A stretch of 7,990 nucleotides of DNA from Candidatus Eiseniibacteriota bacterium (GCA_903921835.1 CAIXRL010000830.1:1-7990); one strand, 5' to 3'; numbered from the stretch's first letter, positions 1-7,257 are shown. Notes: generated from the letters alone by a model not told the origin. Translations and numbers: made by a program.

Positions 1-317
1 CCGCCAGCGCGTTCAAGTACATCCAGGACCAGCTCGCCAACCCCGGCGTGTTCATCTTCTACGTGATCGGCGTCGTCTCGGCCTGCTGGCACCTGGGCAA
101 CGGCCTGTTCGGCTTCGCGATCCACTGGGGCCTGGCCACCGGCCGCAAGGCGCAGGTCCTGGCCGGACGGCTCTCCTTCGCCGTGTTCGTCGTGCTGACG
201 CTGGTCGGGCTCAACGCCCTGCTCGCGTTCACCGGCCACGGCATCTACCCGAACTGGCTCACCAAGCCGCACGCCAGCGAATCGGTCACGGTCGTCTACC
301 AGGGAGGGCAGCGCTGA
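1..317 (+). CDS. sdhC: Succinate dehydrogenase cytochrome b subunit (SdhC), B-type, 3' end only
   Basis: This is the C-terminal 104 residues of the haem-bearing membrane anchor of succinate dehydrogenase; the 5' end lies outside the window and codons are in phase from base 3. A hydrophobic helix runs from about GVFIFYVIGVVSA into the motif WHLGNGLFGFAIHWGL. This is the HxxNGL signature of B-type dihaem cytochrome b558 anchors; from family knowledge its His (codon 90-92) is a haem ligand. A second helix follows (LSFAVFVVLTLVGLNALLAF) and then a short polar tail. A single polypeptide of this kind normally replaces the SdhC/SdhD pair. Its TGA overlaps the ATG of sdhA by one base (TGATG), so translation is probably coupled. 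The assignment rests on the motif plus the sdhA and sdhB neighbours. A fumarate reductase (FrdC) role of the same complex cannot be excluded. Confidence 0.9.
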   Translation, partial: ASAFKYIQDQLANPGVFIFYVIGVVSACWHLGNGLFGFAIHWGLATGRKAQVLAGRLSFAVFVVLTLVGLNALLAFTGHGIYPNWLTKPHASESVTVVYQGGQR

Positions 318-2131
318 TGGCCGCTCCGCGCATCGCCATCGTCGGAGGGGGCCTCGCGGGCCTCATGGCGGCCATCAAGGTGGCCGAGTCCGGCGTCGCC
401 GTGGACCTGTTCTCCGTCGTCCCCGTGAAGCGCTCGCACTCCGTGTGCGCGCAGGGCGGCATCAACGGGGCCGTGAACGTGAAGGGCGAGGACGACTCGC
501 CCGAGATCCACTTCGTGGACACCTGCCGCGGCGGCGACTTCCTCGCCAACCAGGCTCCCGCCCGCGGCATGTGCTACGCCGCGCCGGGCATCATCTACCT
601 CTTCGACCGCATGGGCGTGACGTTCAACCGCACGGCCGAGGGGCTGCTGGACTTCCGCCGCTTCGGCGGCACGCTGTACAACCGCACCGCGTTCGCGGGC
701 GCCACCACCGGCCAGCAGCTGCTGTACGCGCTCGACGAGCAGGTGCGCCGCCACGAGGCCGCGGGCCTGGTGACCAAGTACGAGGGCTGGGAGTTCGTCG
801 GCACCGTGAAGGACGACGGCGGGCGCTGCGTCGGCCTGGTCGCGCTCGACCTGCGCACCATGAAGACGAAGGCGTTCGCCGCCGACGCGGTCATGCTCGC
901 CACCGGCGGGCCCGGCCTGCTGTACGGCCAGTCCACGAACAGCATGATCAACTCGGGCTCGGCCACGACCGCCGCCTACATGGAGGGCGCGCACTACGCC
1001 AACGGCGAGTTCATCCAGATCCACCCCACCGCGATCCCCGGCGCCGACAAGCTGCGGCTGATGAGCGAGTCCGCGCGCGGCGAGGGCGGCCGCGTCTGGG
1101 TGCCGAGGACGCAGGGCGACAAGCGCGCGGCGAAGGCGATCCCCGAGGCCGAGCGCTGGTACTTCCTCGAGGAGAAATACCCCAAGTACGGCAACCTGGT
1201 GCCGCGCGACGTCGCGAGCCGCGAGATCCACGACGTGTGCGTGAACAAGGGCCTGGGCGTGGACGGCAAGCTGTGCGTCTACCTGGACCTGACGCACATC
1301 CCGCGCGCGACGCTGATGCGCAAGCTGGAGGGCATCCTCGAGATCTACCAGAAGTTCACCGGCGAGGACCCGTGCGACGTGCCGATGAAGATCTTCCCCG
1401 CCGTCCACTACTCCATGGGCGGGCTGTGGGTGGACTACGAGCGCACCTCCGACGGCTTCCTCGACCTCGGCAGCCACAGGAACCACATGACCAACGTGCC
1501 CGGCCTGTACGCGATCGGCGAGGCCGAGTACCAGTACCACGGCGCGAACCGGCTCGGCGCCAACTCGCTCCTCTCCTGCGTGTACGCCGGCCAGGTGGGC
1601 GGCCCCGCGGCGGTCAAGTGGGCGCAGGGCCAGCGCAAGGCCGGCGCGGAAGCGCCCTCATCGCTGTTCGCGGCCGCCGAGAAGAAGTGGGCGGATCACT
1701 TCACCGCGTTGTCGCGCCGCGACGGCCCCGAGAACCCGTACCGCCTGCACGAGGAGCTCGGGCGCGTCATGCTCGAGAACGTCACGATCGTGCGCGAGAA
1801 CGACCGGCTGCGCGCGACCGACGCGAAGATCCTCGAGCTGATGGAGCGGTTCAAGAACGCGACCGTGCTGGACAACGGCCAGTGGTCCAACGCGCCGCTG
1901 GCGTTCATGAACCAGCTGTCCAACATGATGCAACTGGCGCGCGTGGTGACGCTGGGCGCGCTGGCGCGCGACGAGAGCCGCGGCTCGCACTACAAGCCGG
2001 ATTTCCCGACGCGCAACGACGAGCAGTGGCTCAAGACGACGATCGCCGACCACACGCCGGACGGTCCCAGGTTCTCCTACGAGCCTGTGGACGTGTCGCT
2101 GTGCACGCCCGTCGCGCGCAAGTACGACTAG
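317..2131 (+). CDS. sdhA: Succinate dehydrogenase / fumarate reductase flavoprotein subunit
   Basis: The 604-aa catalytic subunit oxidises succinate to fumarate in the TCA cycle and passes electrons from FAD to SdhB. The N-terminus has the dinucleotide-binding motif GGGLAG (residues 10-15). RSHSVCAQGGINGA holds His41, the expected site of covalent FAD attachment. Active-site elements of the family are visible: HPTA with His236, SARGEGG with Arg254, HYSMGG with His364, and GANRLGANSLL with Arg412. The stretch RRFGGTLYNRTAFAGATTG is typical of the B-type (Bacillus, Myxococcus) rather than the E. coli-type enzyme. Length is normal. The ATG overlaps the sdhC stop and has a GGGAGGG ribosome site (302-308) 8 nt upstream, which fixes the start. 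No damage is seen. Direction in vivo (succinate oxidation or fumarate reduction) cannot be told from sequence. Confidence 0.97.
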   Translation: MAAPRIAIVGGGLAGLMAAIKVAESGVAVDLFSVVPVKRSHSVCAQGGINGAVNVKGEDDSPEIHFVDTCRGGDFLANQAPARGMCYAAPGIIYLFDRMGVTFNRTAEGLLDFRRFGGTLYNRTAFAGATTGQQLLYALDEQVRRHEAAGLVTKYEGWEFVGTVKDDGGRCVGLVALDLRTMKTKAFAADAVMLATGGPGLLYGQSTNSMINSGSATTAAYMEGAHYANGEFIQIHPTAIPGADKLRLMSESARGEGGRVWVPRTQGDKRAAKAIPEAERWYFLEEKYPKYGNLVPRDVASREIHDVCVNKGLGVDGKLCVYLDLTHIPRATLMRKLEGILEIYQKFTGEDPCDVPMKIFPAVHYSMGGLWVDYERTSDGFLDLGSHRNHMTNVPGLYAIGEAEYQYHGANRLGANSLLSCVYAGQVGGPAAVKWAQGQRKAGAEAPSSLFAAAEKKWADHFTALSRRDGPENPYRLHEELGRVMLENVTIVRENDRLRATDAKILELMERFKNATVLDNGQWSNAPLAFMNQLSNMMQLARVVTLGALARDESRGSHYKPDFPTRNDEQWLKTTIADHTPDGPRFSYEPVDVSLCTPVARKYD

Positions 2132-2135
2132 GAGG
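2130..2135 (+). promoter_or_regulatory. Ribosome binding site of sdhB, deciding the start
   Basis: AGGAGG overlaps the sdhA stop codon and lies 8 nt before ATG 2144. A GTG at 2135 in the same frame would overlap this site itself, so the ATG is the better start and gives a 250-aa protein. Confidence 0.8.
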
Positions 2136-2143
2136 TGAGCGAG

Positions 2144-2896
2144 ATGCCCCGTCAGACGATCGAGCTTCGCATCCGGCGCCAGGACTCGCCCACCGCGCCG
2201 TCGCGCTGGGAGGAGTTCGCGTTCCCCTGGCAGCCCAACATGAACGTGATCTCGTGCCTCATGGAAATCCGCAAGAACCCGGTCACCAAGCAGGGCAGGA
2301 AGACGACGCCCGTGCACTGGGACTGCTCGTGCCTCGAGGAAGTGTGCGGCGCGTGCACGATGCAGGTGAACGGCAAGCCGCGGCAGTCGTGCACCGCGCT
2401 GGTGGACAACCTCCCCGGCGGCGCCATCACGCTGGAACCGCTGACCAAGTTCCCGGTCGTGCGCGACCTGCAGGTGGACCGCAAGCCCATGTTCGAGGCG
2501 CTCAAGCAGGTCAGGGCGTGGGTGCCCATCGACGGCACGTACGATCTCGGGCCCGGCCCCAAGATGTCCGCGGGCGAGGCCGAGGTGAACTACGCCTTCT
2601 CGCGCTGCATGACGTGCGGCTGCTGCATGGAGGTCTGCCCGCAATACAACGACCGCTCCGAGTTCATCGGACCGGCGCCACTGGCGCAGGTGAGGCTGTT
2701 CAACGCGCACCCGACGGGCCGGATGAACGCGCACGAGCGCCTCGACGCGATCATGGGAGTCGGCGGGCTGGTGGACTGCGGCAACGCGCAGAACTGCGTC
2801 GAGGTCTGCCCCAAGACCATCCCGCTCACCGAGGCGCTGGGCGAGCTGGGCCGGCAGACGACGATCTACTGGCTCAAGCGACTGTTCCAGAAGTGA
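2144..2896 (+). CDS. sdhB: Succinate dehydrogenase / fumarate reductase iron-sulfur subunit
   Basis: This 250-aa electron-transfer subunit links the FAD of SdhA to the membrane quinone site. Ligands for all three clusters are present. The [2Fe-2S] cluster uses Cys63, Cys68, Cys71 and Cys83 in CLEEVCGAC...C; the third ligand is Cys, where E. coli SdhB has Asp. The motif CMTCGCCMEVCP (155-166) and CGNAQNCVEVCPK (212-224) supply the [4Fe-4S] ligands Cys155, 158, 161 and 222, and the [3Fe-4S] ligands Cys165, 212 and 218, by analogy with E. coli SdhB. An additional Cys61 lies just before the first cluster. Length and domain order (ferredoxin-like N-terminal, alpha-helical C-terminal) are normal. 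The gene follows sdhA by 12 nt with a strong ribosome site and is in the same operon. Confidence 0.97.
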   Translation: MPRQTIELRIRRQDSPTAPSRWEEFAFPWQPNMNVISCLMEIRKNPVTKQGRKTTPVHWDCSCLEEVCGACTMQVNGKPRQSCTALVDNLPGGAITLEPLTKFPVVRDLQVDRKPMFEALKQVRAWVPIDGTYDLGPGPKMSAGEAEVNYAFSRCMTCGCCMEVCPQYNDRSEFIGPAPLAQVRLFNAHPTGRMNAHERLDAIMGVGGLVDCGNAQNCVEVCPKTIPLTEALGELGRQTTIYWLKRLFQK

Positions 2897-2903
2897 GGAC
2901 CTC

Positions 2904-3821
2904 GTGAGCGGCTTCGCCTCGGACCGCGCTTCCGGCTCGGCCGGCGTCGCCGCCCGCCTCCTCGACGAGCTCGAGCGCTGGGTACTGCTGGACCGCTCCC
3001 CCGATCCGCAGACCCTGCGCGCCGCGCTCTTCCTGTGGCTGCGCGAGGCGCAGGCGAACCAGCCGAGCATGGCGCTCGTGCACCAGTTCGCCGCCCGCGC
3101 GCTGTCCGTGCTCAACACGGGGCTGGAGCGCGGCGACGACGTGACCGCGCTGCGCGGCCACCTGGGCGAGAGCTGCCAGGCCGAGCGCGAGGACCTGGGC
3201 GCCGCGATCGAGTCGGTGGCGAGGAGCGCCGCGGCGACGCTCACGGGCAAGGGCGCGTGGATCGCCACGCTGTCGCACAGCGGCACGGTGCTGGCGGCGC
3301 TGCGCCTGCTGCATGCCGCGGGCCGCGCACCGCGCGTCCTGCTGGCCGAGGGGCGCCCCGGCAACGAGGGCCGCGCCATGGCCGCCGCGCTCGCCGAATC
3401 GGGCATCGCGACGCTGCTGGTGGTGGACGCGGCGCTGCCGCTGCTGCTGTCGCAGGCGAGCGCGTTGTGGCTGGGCGCGGACGCGGTGACCGAGTTCGGC
3501 GTGCTCAACAAGATCGGCTCGTACGCCGCGGCGCTGGCTGCGCGCGAGCACGGCGTGCCGGTGTACGCGCTCGCCTCGCGCCGCAAGTTCCTCCCCGCCG
3601 GCACTCCCGCGCTGGCGATCGCCGAGCAGCCGCCCGCCGAGGTCTGGGACGCGCCGCCCGCGCGGGTGCGCCCGCGCAACTTCTACTTCGAGATCGTGCC
3701 GCTGACGCTGCTGCAGGGCATCGCCGTGGAGGACTGCGTCATCGGGCCCGCCGAGGCGAAGATCGTCGCGGACGACCGCGCGCTGCCCGACGAACTCGCG
3801 AGCGCGCCGCCGAAGGCGTGA
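2904..3821 (+). CDS. eIF-2B alpha/beta/delta-fold protein (R15P isomerase-like), function uncertain
   Basis: This 305-aa protein has the fold shared by eukaryotic eIF2B regulatory subunits, archaeal ribose-1,5-bisphosphate isomerase and methylthioribose-1-phosphate isomerase (MtnA). A helical N-terminal part (about 1-115) precedes the Rossmann-like domain with TLSHSGTV (122-129), AEGRPGNEGR (148-157), VVDAAL (173-178), LGADAVTEFGVLNKIGSY (190-207) and VPVYALASRRKFLPAG (218-233). Asp193 matches the catalytic Asp of the GAD motif in the isomerases. The catalytic Cys (THCHS-type motif) appears to be replaced by Ser124, as in non-enzymatic eIF2B-like members. It therefore may not be a classical isomerase. 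GTG 2904 lies 7 bp after sdhB with a weak GAGGA site only 4 nt upstream, so cotranscription with sdhCAB is likely, perhaps with coupled translation. The family is clear, but the substrate and the link to succinate dehydrogenase are unknown. Confidence 0.85.
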   Translation: MSGFASDRASGSAGVAARLLDELERWVLLDRSPDPQTLRAALFLWLREAQANQPSMALVHQFAARALSVLNTGLERGDDVTALRGHLGESCQAEREDLGAAIESVARSAAATLTGKGAWIATLSHSGTVLAALRLLHAAGRAPRVLLAEGRPGNEGRAMAAALAESGIATLLVVDAALPLLLSQASALWLGADAVTEFGVLNKIGSYAAALAAREHGVPVYALASRRKFLPAGTPALAIAEQPPAEVWDAPPARVRPRNFYFEIVPLTLLQGIAVEDCVIGPAEAKIVADDRALPDELASAPPKA

Positions 3822-3850
3822 GGGGCGCAGTGACGATCGGGTGATCCGGA

Positions 3851-3879
3851 CGGCCCGCGCGTGCTTCACGCGCGGGCCG
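3851..3879. terminator. GC-rich hairpin between convergent operons, probable bidirectional terminator
   Basis: A perfect 13-bp stem, CGGCCCGCGCGTG pairing with CACGCGCGGGCCG, closes a 3-nt loop. It lies 29 nt after the stop of the eIF-2B-like gene and 6 nt after the stop of the minus-strand YciI gene, where a shared terminator is expected. No clear T tract follows on either strand, so intrinsic termination may be imperfect. The hairpin may also protect the 3' end of the mRNA. Confidence 0.65.
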
Positions 3880-3885
3880 CCGTCG

Positions 3886-4182
3886 TCAGAGGGTCGCTGG
3901 CCCCGCGGGCACGACCTTCGTCCACAGTAGGATTTCGACTCCCGCGCGCAGGCCGTTCACCCAGAACGGCTCGCTCGCGAGCAGCGATTCGATCTCGGCG
4001 GCGCTGCCGGCCTCCACCAGCCACATCGCCCCGACGGCCGCGCCATCGGGATCCTGCCGCAGCGGACCGCCGATGCGGACCTGGTCCGCGTGTTCCGCCA
4101 GCCACGCCGCGTGACCCGCCGTGTGCGCCTGGCGCACGGCGAGCCGGTCGGGGTGGTCGGTGAAGCGCACCATGAAGAGCAT
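3886..4182 (-). CDS. YciI-family protein
   Basis: This 98-aa single-domain protein is of the YciI / YCII-related (dimeric alpha-beta, ferredoxin-like) type. The family pattern is visible: MLFMVRFTDHPD at the start, a His-containing helix (RQAHTAGHAAWLAEH, 17-31), IGGPLR (37-42), GAMWLVEAGSAAEIESLLASEPFWVNGL (51-78) and the closing strand GVEILLWTKV. Family members usually have DPF where this one has EPF (71-73). Relatives are thought to be small enzymes or binding proteins, but no reaction can be assigned here. The ATG at 4182 has AAGGAG 6 nt upstream, which supports it over the Met three codons later. It lies 23 nt after uvrA on the same strand and is probably cotranscribed. There is no known functional link to DNA repair. 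Confidence 0.85.
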   Translation of the reverse strand: MLFMVRFTDHPDRLAVRQAHTAGHAAWLAEHADQVRIGGPLRQDPDGAAVGAMWLVEAGSAAEIESLLASEPFWVNGLRAGVEILLWTKVVPAGPATL

Positions 4183-4205
4183 GTCCGTCTCCTTGCCGCG
4201 GCGCG

Positions 4206-6995
4206 TCAGGGCGTGGCGCTGGACTGCGGCATCGCCCGCAGGAACTTCCCCGTGTGCGACTCCTCGCACGCCGCGATGATCCCGGGAGGTCCCTCCGCCA
4301 GCAGCCGGCCGCCGGCGTCGCCGCCGCCGGGACCCAGGTCCACGACCCAGTCGCAGCAGCGGATCAGGTCCAGGTTGTGCTCCACCACCAGCACCGTGTC
4401 GCCGCGCCCCGTGAGGTCGTCCAGCGTCTCGAGCAGGCGCTGCACGTCCACCCAGTGCAGGCCCACCGTGGGCTCGTCGAGCACGTACAGCGTCGGGCCG
4501 ACGCCGCGCTCCGAGAGCTCGCGGGCGATCTTCAGCCGCTGCGCCTCGCCGCCGGAGAGCTGGCTCGCGCTCTGGCCGAGGCGCAGGTAGCCCAGACCGA
4601 CGCGCTTGAGAAGGTGCAGCGAGCGCGTGAAGCGGGGCTCGCTTGCGAAGTGCGCGAACGCCTCGTCCACGGTCATGTCGAGCGCCTCCTTGATGTTCCT
4701 GCCGCGGTAGCGCACCTCGAGCAGCTCGCGCTTGAAGCGATCGCCGCCGCACACCTCGCACGGCACGCTCAGGTCGGCGAGGAAGTACATCTCGACCTGC
4801 ACGGTGCCCGCGCCCTCGCAGTGGTCGCAGCGCCCGCCCGGCGTGTTGAACGAAAACGCGCCGTCCTTCCAGCCGCGGGCGAGCGCCACGGGCTGGCGCG
4901 CGAACACCTCGCGCAGCGCGGCGTAGCCGCCCATGTACGTGACCGGGCACGAGCGCGGCGTGCGCCCGATCGGCGACTGGTCCACCAGCACCACGCGCTT
5001 GAACTTCTCCAGGCCGCGGATGGCGCGGTGCGCGCCGATGGGCTCCTCCTCGATTCCTTCCAGCGCCAGCCGGGCCGCGCGTGTGAGCACGTCCTCGACC
5101 AGCGTGCTCTTGCCCGATCCCGAGACGCCGGTCACCGCGGTGAGCCGGCCGAGCGGCACGCGCACGGTCACGTCGCGCAGGTTGTGTTCGCTCGCGCCCT
5201 CGATGACCAGGAAGTCCTTCGGCCTGCCGGCGATGCGCGTGCGCGTGACGCGCTTCGTTCCCGCCAGCCACGGGCCCGTGACCGAGTCCGGCGCCGCGAT
5301 CGCGCCCGCGGCGGGGCCGGCGTAGAGCAGCCGCCCGCCCTGCTCGCCCGCGCCGGGTCCGAGGTCCACGAGGTGCTGCGCGGCGCGGATGACGAGCGGC
5401 TCGTGCTCGACGACCACGAGCGTGTTCCCGCGCGCGGCCAGTTCGTCCAGGATGCCGATCAGCGTGGTCGTGTCTCGCGGGTGCAGCCCCACCGTTGGCT
5501 CGTCGAGCACGTAGAGCGTGTCGGCCAGGTTGGCGCCGACCGCGTTCGCCAGCTCGATGCGCTGCGCCTCGCCGCCCGAGAGCGTGCGCATCATGCGGTC
5601 GAGCGTCAGGTAGCCCAGGTCCACGCGCGCCAGGAAGCGCAGGCGCGACTCGAGTTCGCCCAGCGGCACGCCCGCGATCTGGCGCTCACGCTCCGAGAAC
5701 GTGAGCCCGGTGAAGAACTCCGCCGCCTGCTTCACGGTCATGGCGCCCACCTCGGCGATCGTGCGGCCGCCGAGGCGCACGCGCAGCGCCTCGGGGCGCA
5801 GCCGCGCGCCGCCGCAGACCGTGCAGGCGCGCGGCACCTGGTAGCGCTTGACCACGAAGCGATTGCCCGCCTTGTACGACTTCTGCTGCAGTTTCTCCAG
5901 AAACGGGATCACGCCGCGGAAGGTCTTGTCGCCCTCCATGAGCAGAGTGCGGTGCGCCGCCGACAGCGCGCGCCACGGCGTGTCGAGCGGCACGTCGCGC
6001 TCGCCCGCGAGCTTCAGCAGGCGCGGCCACGCGACCGTGCGCCACGAGCCCGCCCACGGGGCGATGGCGCCCTCGCGCAGGGTCTTGCGCTCGTCGGGAA
6101 CGATGCGGTCCGGCGCGAACGTGAACACGTCGCCGAAGCCGCGGCAGGTCGGGCAGACGCCGAGCGGGCTGTTGAACGAGAACAGCGCGGGCTCGGGCGC
6201 GATCGCGGCCTGGCCGCACGAGGAGCACTCCCAGCGTTCGCTGCGCCGCGCGGCGGGCGCCTCTCCCAGCGCCAGGTCGAGGCGGCCCTCGCCGCGGCGG
6301 AACGCCTGCTCGCACGCCTCCACCAGCCGGCCGGCCTCCGCGCTCTCCCAGCGGAAGCGGTCCACCACCACGCCGATCGCCGTCGTGCCGCGCGGCAGCT
6401 TCGGCAGCGGATCGAGCGCCACGACCTCGCCCGCCAGGGCAACGCGCGTGTAGCCGGCGCGCTGCAGGTGCCCAGCCTGCTCCTCCCACGCCAGCTTCGC
6501 CGACAGCGCGACCGGCGCCGTCACGAGCACGCGCGTCCCGGGCGCCCAGGCGGCCGCCTCGGCGGCGACCGTGCGGGGCGAGTCCGCGACCACCGGCGTG
6601 CCGCAGTTGCCGCAGTGCACCGTGCCCAGGCGGGCGAACATGAGCCGCAGGTAGTCGTGGATCTCGGTCGAGGTGCCCACCGTGGAGCGCGCGCTGCGCG
6701 CCGGGGCGACCTGCTGGATGCTCACCGCGGGCGTGAGACCCGTGATCTGGTCCACGTCGGGGCGCGGCAGCCGGTCGAGGAACTGCTTGGCGTAGGTCGA
6801 GACCGACTCGACGAACCGGCGCTGGCCCTCGGCGTAGAGCGTGTCGAACGCCAGCGAGGACTTGCCGGATCCGGAAACGCCCGTGATGACCGTCAGTTCA
6901 CCGCGCGGAAAATCCACGTCGAAGCCGCGCAGGTTGTGCTGGCGGGCGCCGCGGACGCGGATGAAGCGAAGCGATTCGGAGCGGGGATCGGTCAC
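4206..6995 (-). CDS. uvrA: Excinuclease ABC subunit A (UvrA)
   Basis: UvrA is the damage-sensing ATPase of nucleotide excision repair; it loads UvrB on lesions. The 929-aa protein has two ABC ATPase halves: Walker A GVSGSGKSS (39-47) and GVSGSGKST (623-631), signatures LSGGEAQR (472-479 and 813-820), and Walker B LYVLDEP (494-500 and 836-842). Zinc-site cysteines are Cys257/260/281/284, the pair Cys391/394, and Cys723/726/746/749. The insert at about 130-250 (GVVVDRF at 208-214) corresponds to the UvrB-binding domain, so this is not the short UvrA2 type that lacks it. The sequence is somewhat divergent from E. coli UvrA: both Walker B regions read DEPTVGLH, and the central part has IPFLEKLQQKSYKAGNRF. 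GTG 6995 is the only plausible start near the family N-terminus (SLRFIRVRGARQHNL); its ribosome site is weak. No SOS box was seen upstream. Confidence 0.95.
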   Translation of the reverse strand: MTDPRSESLRFIRVRGARQHNLRGFDVDFPRGELTVITGVSGSGKSSLAFDTLYAEGQRRFVESVSTYAKQFLDRLPRPDVDQITGLTPAVSIQQVAPARSARSTVGTSTEIHDYLRLMFARLGTVHCGNCGTPVVADSPRTVAAEAAAWAPGTRVLVTAPVALSAKLAWEEQAGHLQRAGYTRVALAGEVVALDPLPKLPRGTTAIGVVVDRFRWESAEAGRLVEACEQAFRRGEGRLDLALGEAPAARRSERWECSSCGQAAIAPEPALFSFNSPLGVCPTCRGFGDVFTFAPDRIVPDERKTLREGAIAPWAGSWRTVAWPRLLKLAGERDVPLDTPWRALSAAHRTLLMEGDKTFRGVIPFLEKLQQKSYKAGNRFVVKRYQVPRACTVCGGARLRPEALRVRLGGRTIAEVGAMTVKQAAEFFTGLTFSERERQIAGVPLGELESRLRFLARVDLGYLTLDRMMRTLSGGEAQRIELANAVGANLADTLYVLDEPTVGLHPRDTTTLIGILDELAARGNTLVVVEHEPLVIRAAQHLVDLGPGAGEQGGRLLYAGPAAGAIAAPDSVTGPWLAGTKRVTRTRIAGRPKDFLVIEGASEHNLRDVTVRVPLGRLTAVTGVSGSGKSTLVEDVLTRAARLALEGIEEEPIGAHRAIRGLEKFKRVVLVDQSPIGRTPRSCPVTYMGGYAALREVFARQPVALARGWKDGAFSFNTPGGRCDHCEGAGTVQVEMYFLADLSVPCEVCGGDRFKRELLEVRYRGRNIKEALDMTVDEAFAHFASEPRFTRSLHLLKRVGLGYLRLGQSASQLSGGEAQRLKIARELSERGVGPTLYVLDEPTVGLHWVDVQRLLETLDDLTGRGDTVLVVEHNLDLIRCCDWVVDLGPGGGDAGGRLLAEGPPGIIAACEESHTGKFLRAMPQSSATP

Positions 6996-7038
6996 GGGGC
7001 GATCACGATGGAGAGGAACAGTGGGGCGGGAGATGCGG

Positions 7039-7047
7039 ACTATAGCA
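7039..7047 (-). promoter_or_regulatory. Extended -10 promoter candidate for uvrA
   Basis: On the minus strand the sequence reads TGCTATAGT, an extended -10 element (TG, one base, then TATAGT with 5 of 6 matches to TATAAT). No good -35 is seen, which suits an extended -10 promoter. Transcription would start near 7032, giving a leader of about 36 nt before the uvrA GTG. It lies after the terminator of the microprotein gene, so uvrA would be transcribed independently of it. Confidence 0.45.
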
Positions 7048-7116
7048 GCATGTGCCCGCTGCGCTGTCTGGCGCGGGCCCGGCGCTCGCGCGCGCTCAGC
7101 CTCATTGGAAATAAGT

Positions 7117-7146
7117 TGAGGGCGCCCGCATTCGCAGGCGCCCTCA
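7117..7146 (-). terminator. Rho-independent terminator of the lysine-rich microprotein gene
   Basis: The stem TGAGGGCGCC / GGCGCCCTCA is a perfect 10 bp. It extends by three more pairs (one G-T) to a 4-nt loop GAAT. On the minus strand it is followed by AACTTATTTCC, a T-rich tail. It begins 27 nt after the TAA of the microprotein gene, which supports that gene being a real, separately terminated unit. Confidence 0.8.
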
Positions 7147-7173
7147 GGACGTGCCAGGTCCAGAAAACCCGAG

Positions 7174-7242
7174 TTACTTCTTCTTCTTCGCGACCTTCTT
7201 CTTCGTGGCCTTCTTCTTCGCAGCCTTCTTCTTGGCAGCCAT
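7174..7242 (-). CDS. Lysine-rich 22-residue microprotein
   Basis: After Met the peptide consists of four pentapeptides, AAKKK, AAKKK, ATKKK and VAKKK, then one extra Lys: 13 of 22 residues are Lys and there is no acidic residue. Such Lys/Ala repeats resemble the C-terminal tails of bacterial histone H1-like and other nucleic acid-binding proteins, so binding DNA or RNA is a reasonable guess but not shown. The case for a real gene is strong: a 10-nt perfect Shine-Dalgarno match at proper spacing, an ATG, a TAA, a terminator directly after, and a sigma-54 promoter match upstream. All lysines use AAG. The gene is short enough that automatic annotation would often skip it. The same bases read in other frames give Arg- or Glu-rich runs with no start signals of comparable quality. 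I do not recognise a named family. Confidence 0.75.
   Translation of the reverse strand: MAAKKKAAKKKATKKKVAKKKK
7180..7239 (-). repeat. Four tandem 15-bp coding repeats
   Basis: Four imperfect 15-bp units (GCTGCCAAGAAGAAG, then two variants starting GCTGCG and GCCACG, and one starting GTCGCG, each ending AAGAAGAAG) make up nearly all of the microprotein gene. Differences fall in the first six bases of each unit. Loss or gain of a unit would keep the reading frame. Confidence 0.9.
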
Positions 7243-7247
7243 TCGGA

Positions 7248-7257
7248 ATCACCTCCT
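7248..7257 (-). promoter_or_regulatory. Very strong Shine-Dalgarno site of the microprotein gene
   Basis: AGGAGGTGAT on the minus strand is fully complementary to the conserved 3' end of bacterial 16S rRNA over 10 nt. The GGAGG core ends 9 nt before the ATG. It is the longest Shine-Dalgarno match I saw in the window and suggests high translation of the small peptide. Confidence 0.85.

Noticed and set aside
296..1540. 414-codon minus-strand frame opposite sdhA, and the similar 673-codon one at 1658-3679.
   Set aside because: Antisense shadows with biased composition and no recognisable domain or ribosome site.
445..2907. 820-codon + strand frame overlapping sdhA and sdhB.
   Set aside because: Arg/Pro/Gly-rich, without motifs, and fully overlapping two well-supported genes in another frame.
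4183..5271. Longer form of the YciI protein starting inside uvrA.
   Set aside because: The upstream part is uvrA read out of frame; the conserved YciI N-terminus and the AAGGAG site fix the start at 4182.
7040..7252. Glu-rich 70-codon frame on the minus strand over the microprotein gene.
   Set aside because: Its GTG lies inside the Shine-Dalgarno site of the microprotein gene and the frame runs through the terminator. It is another reading of the AAG repeats.
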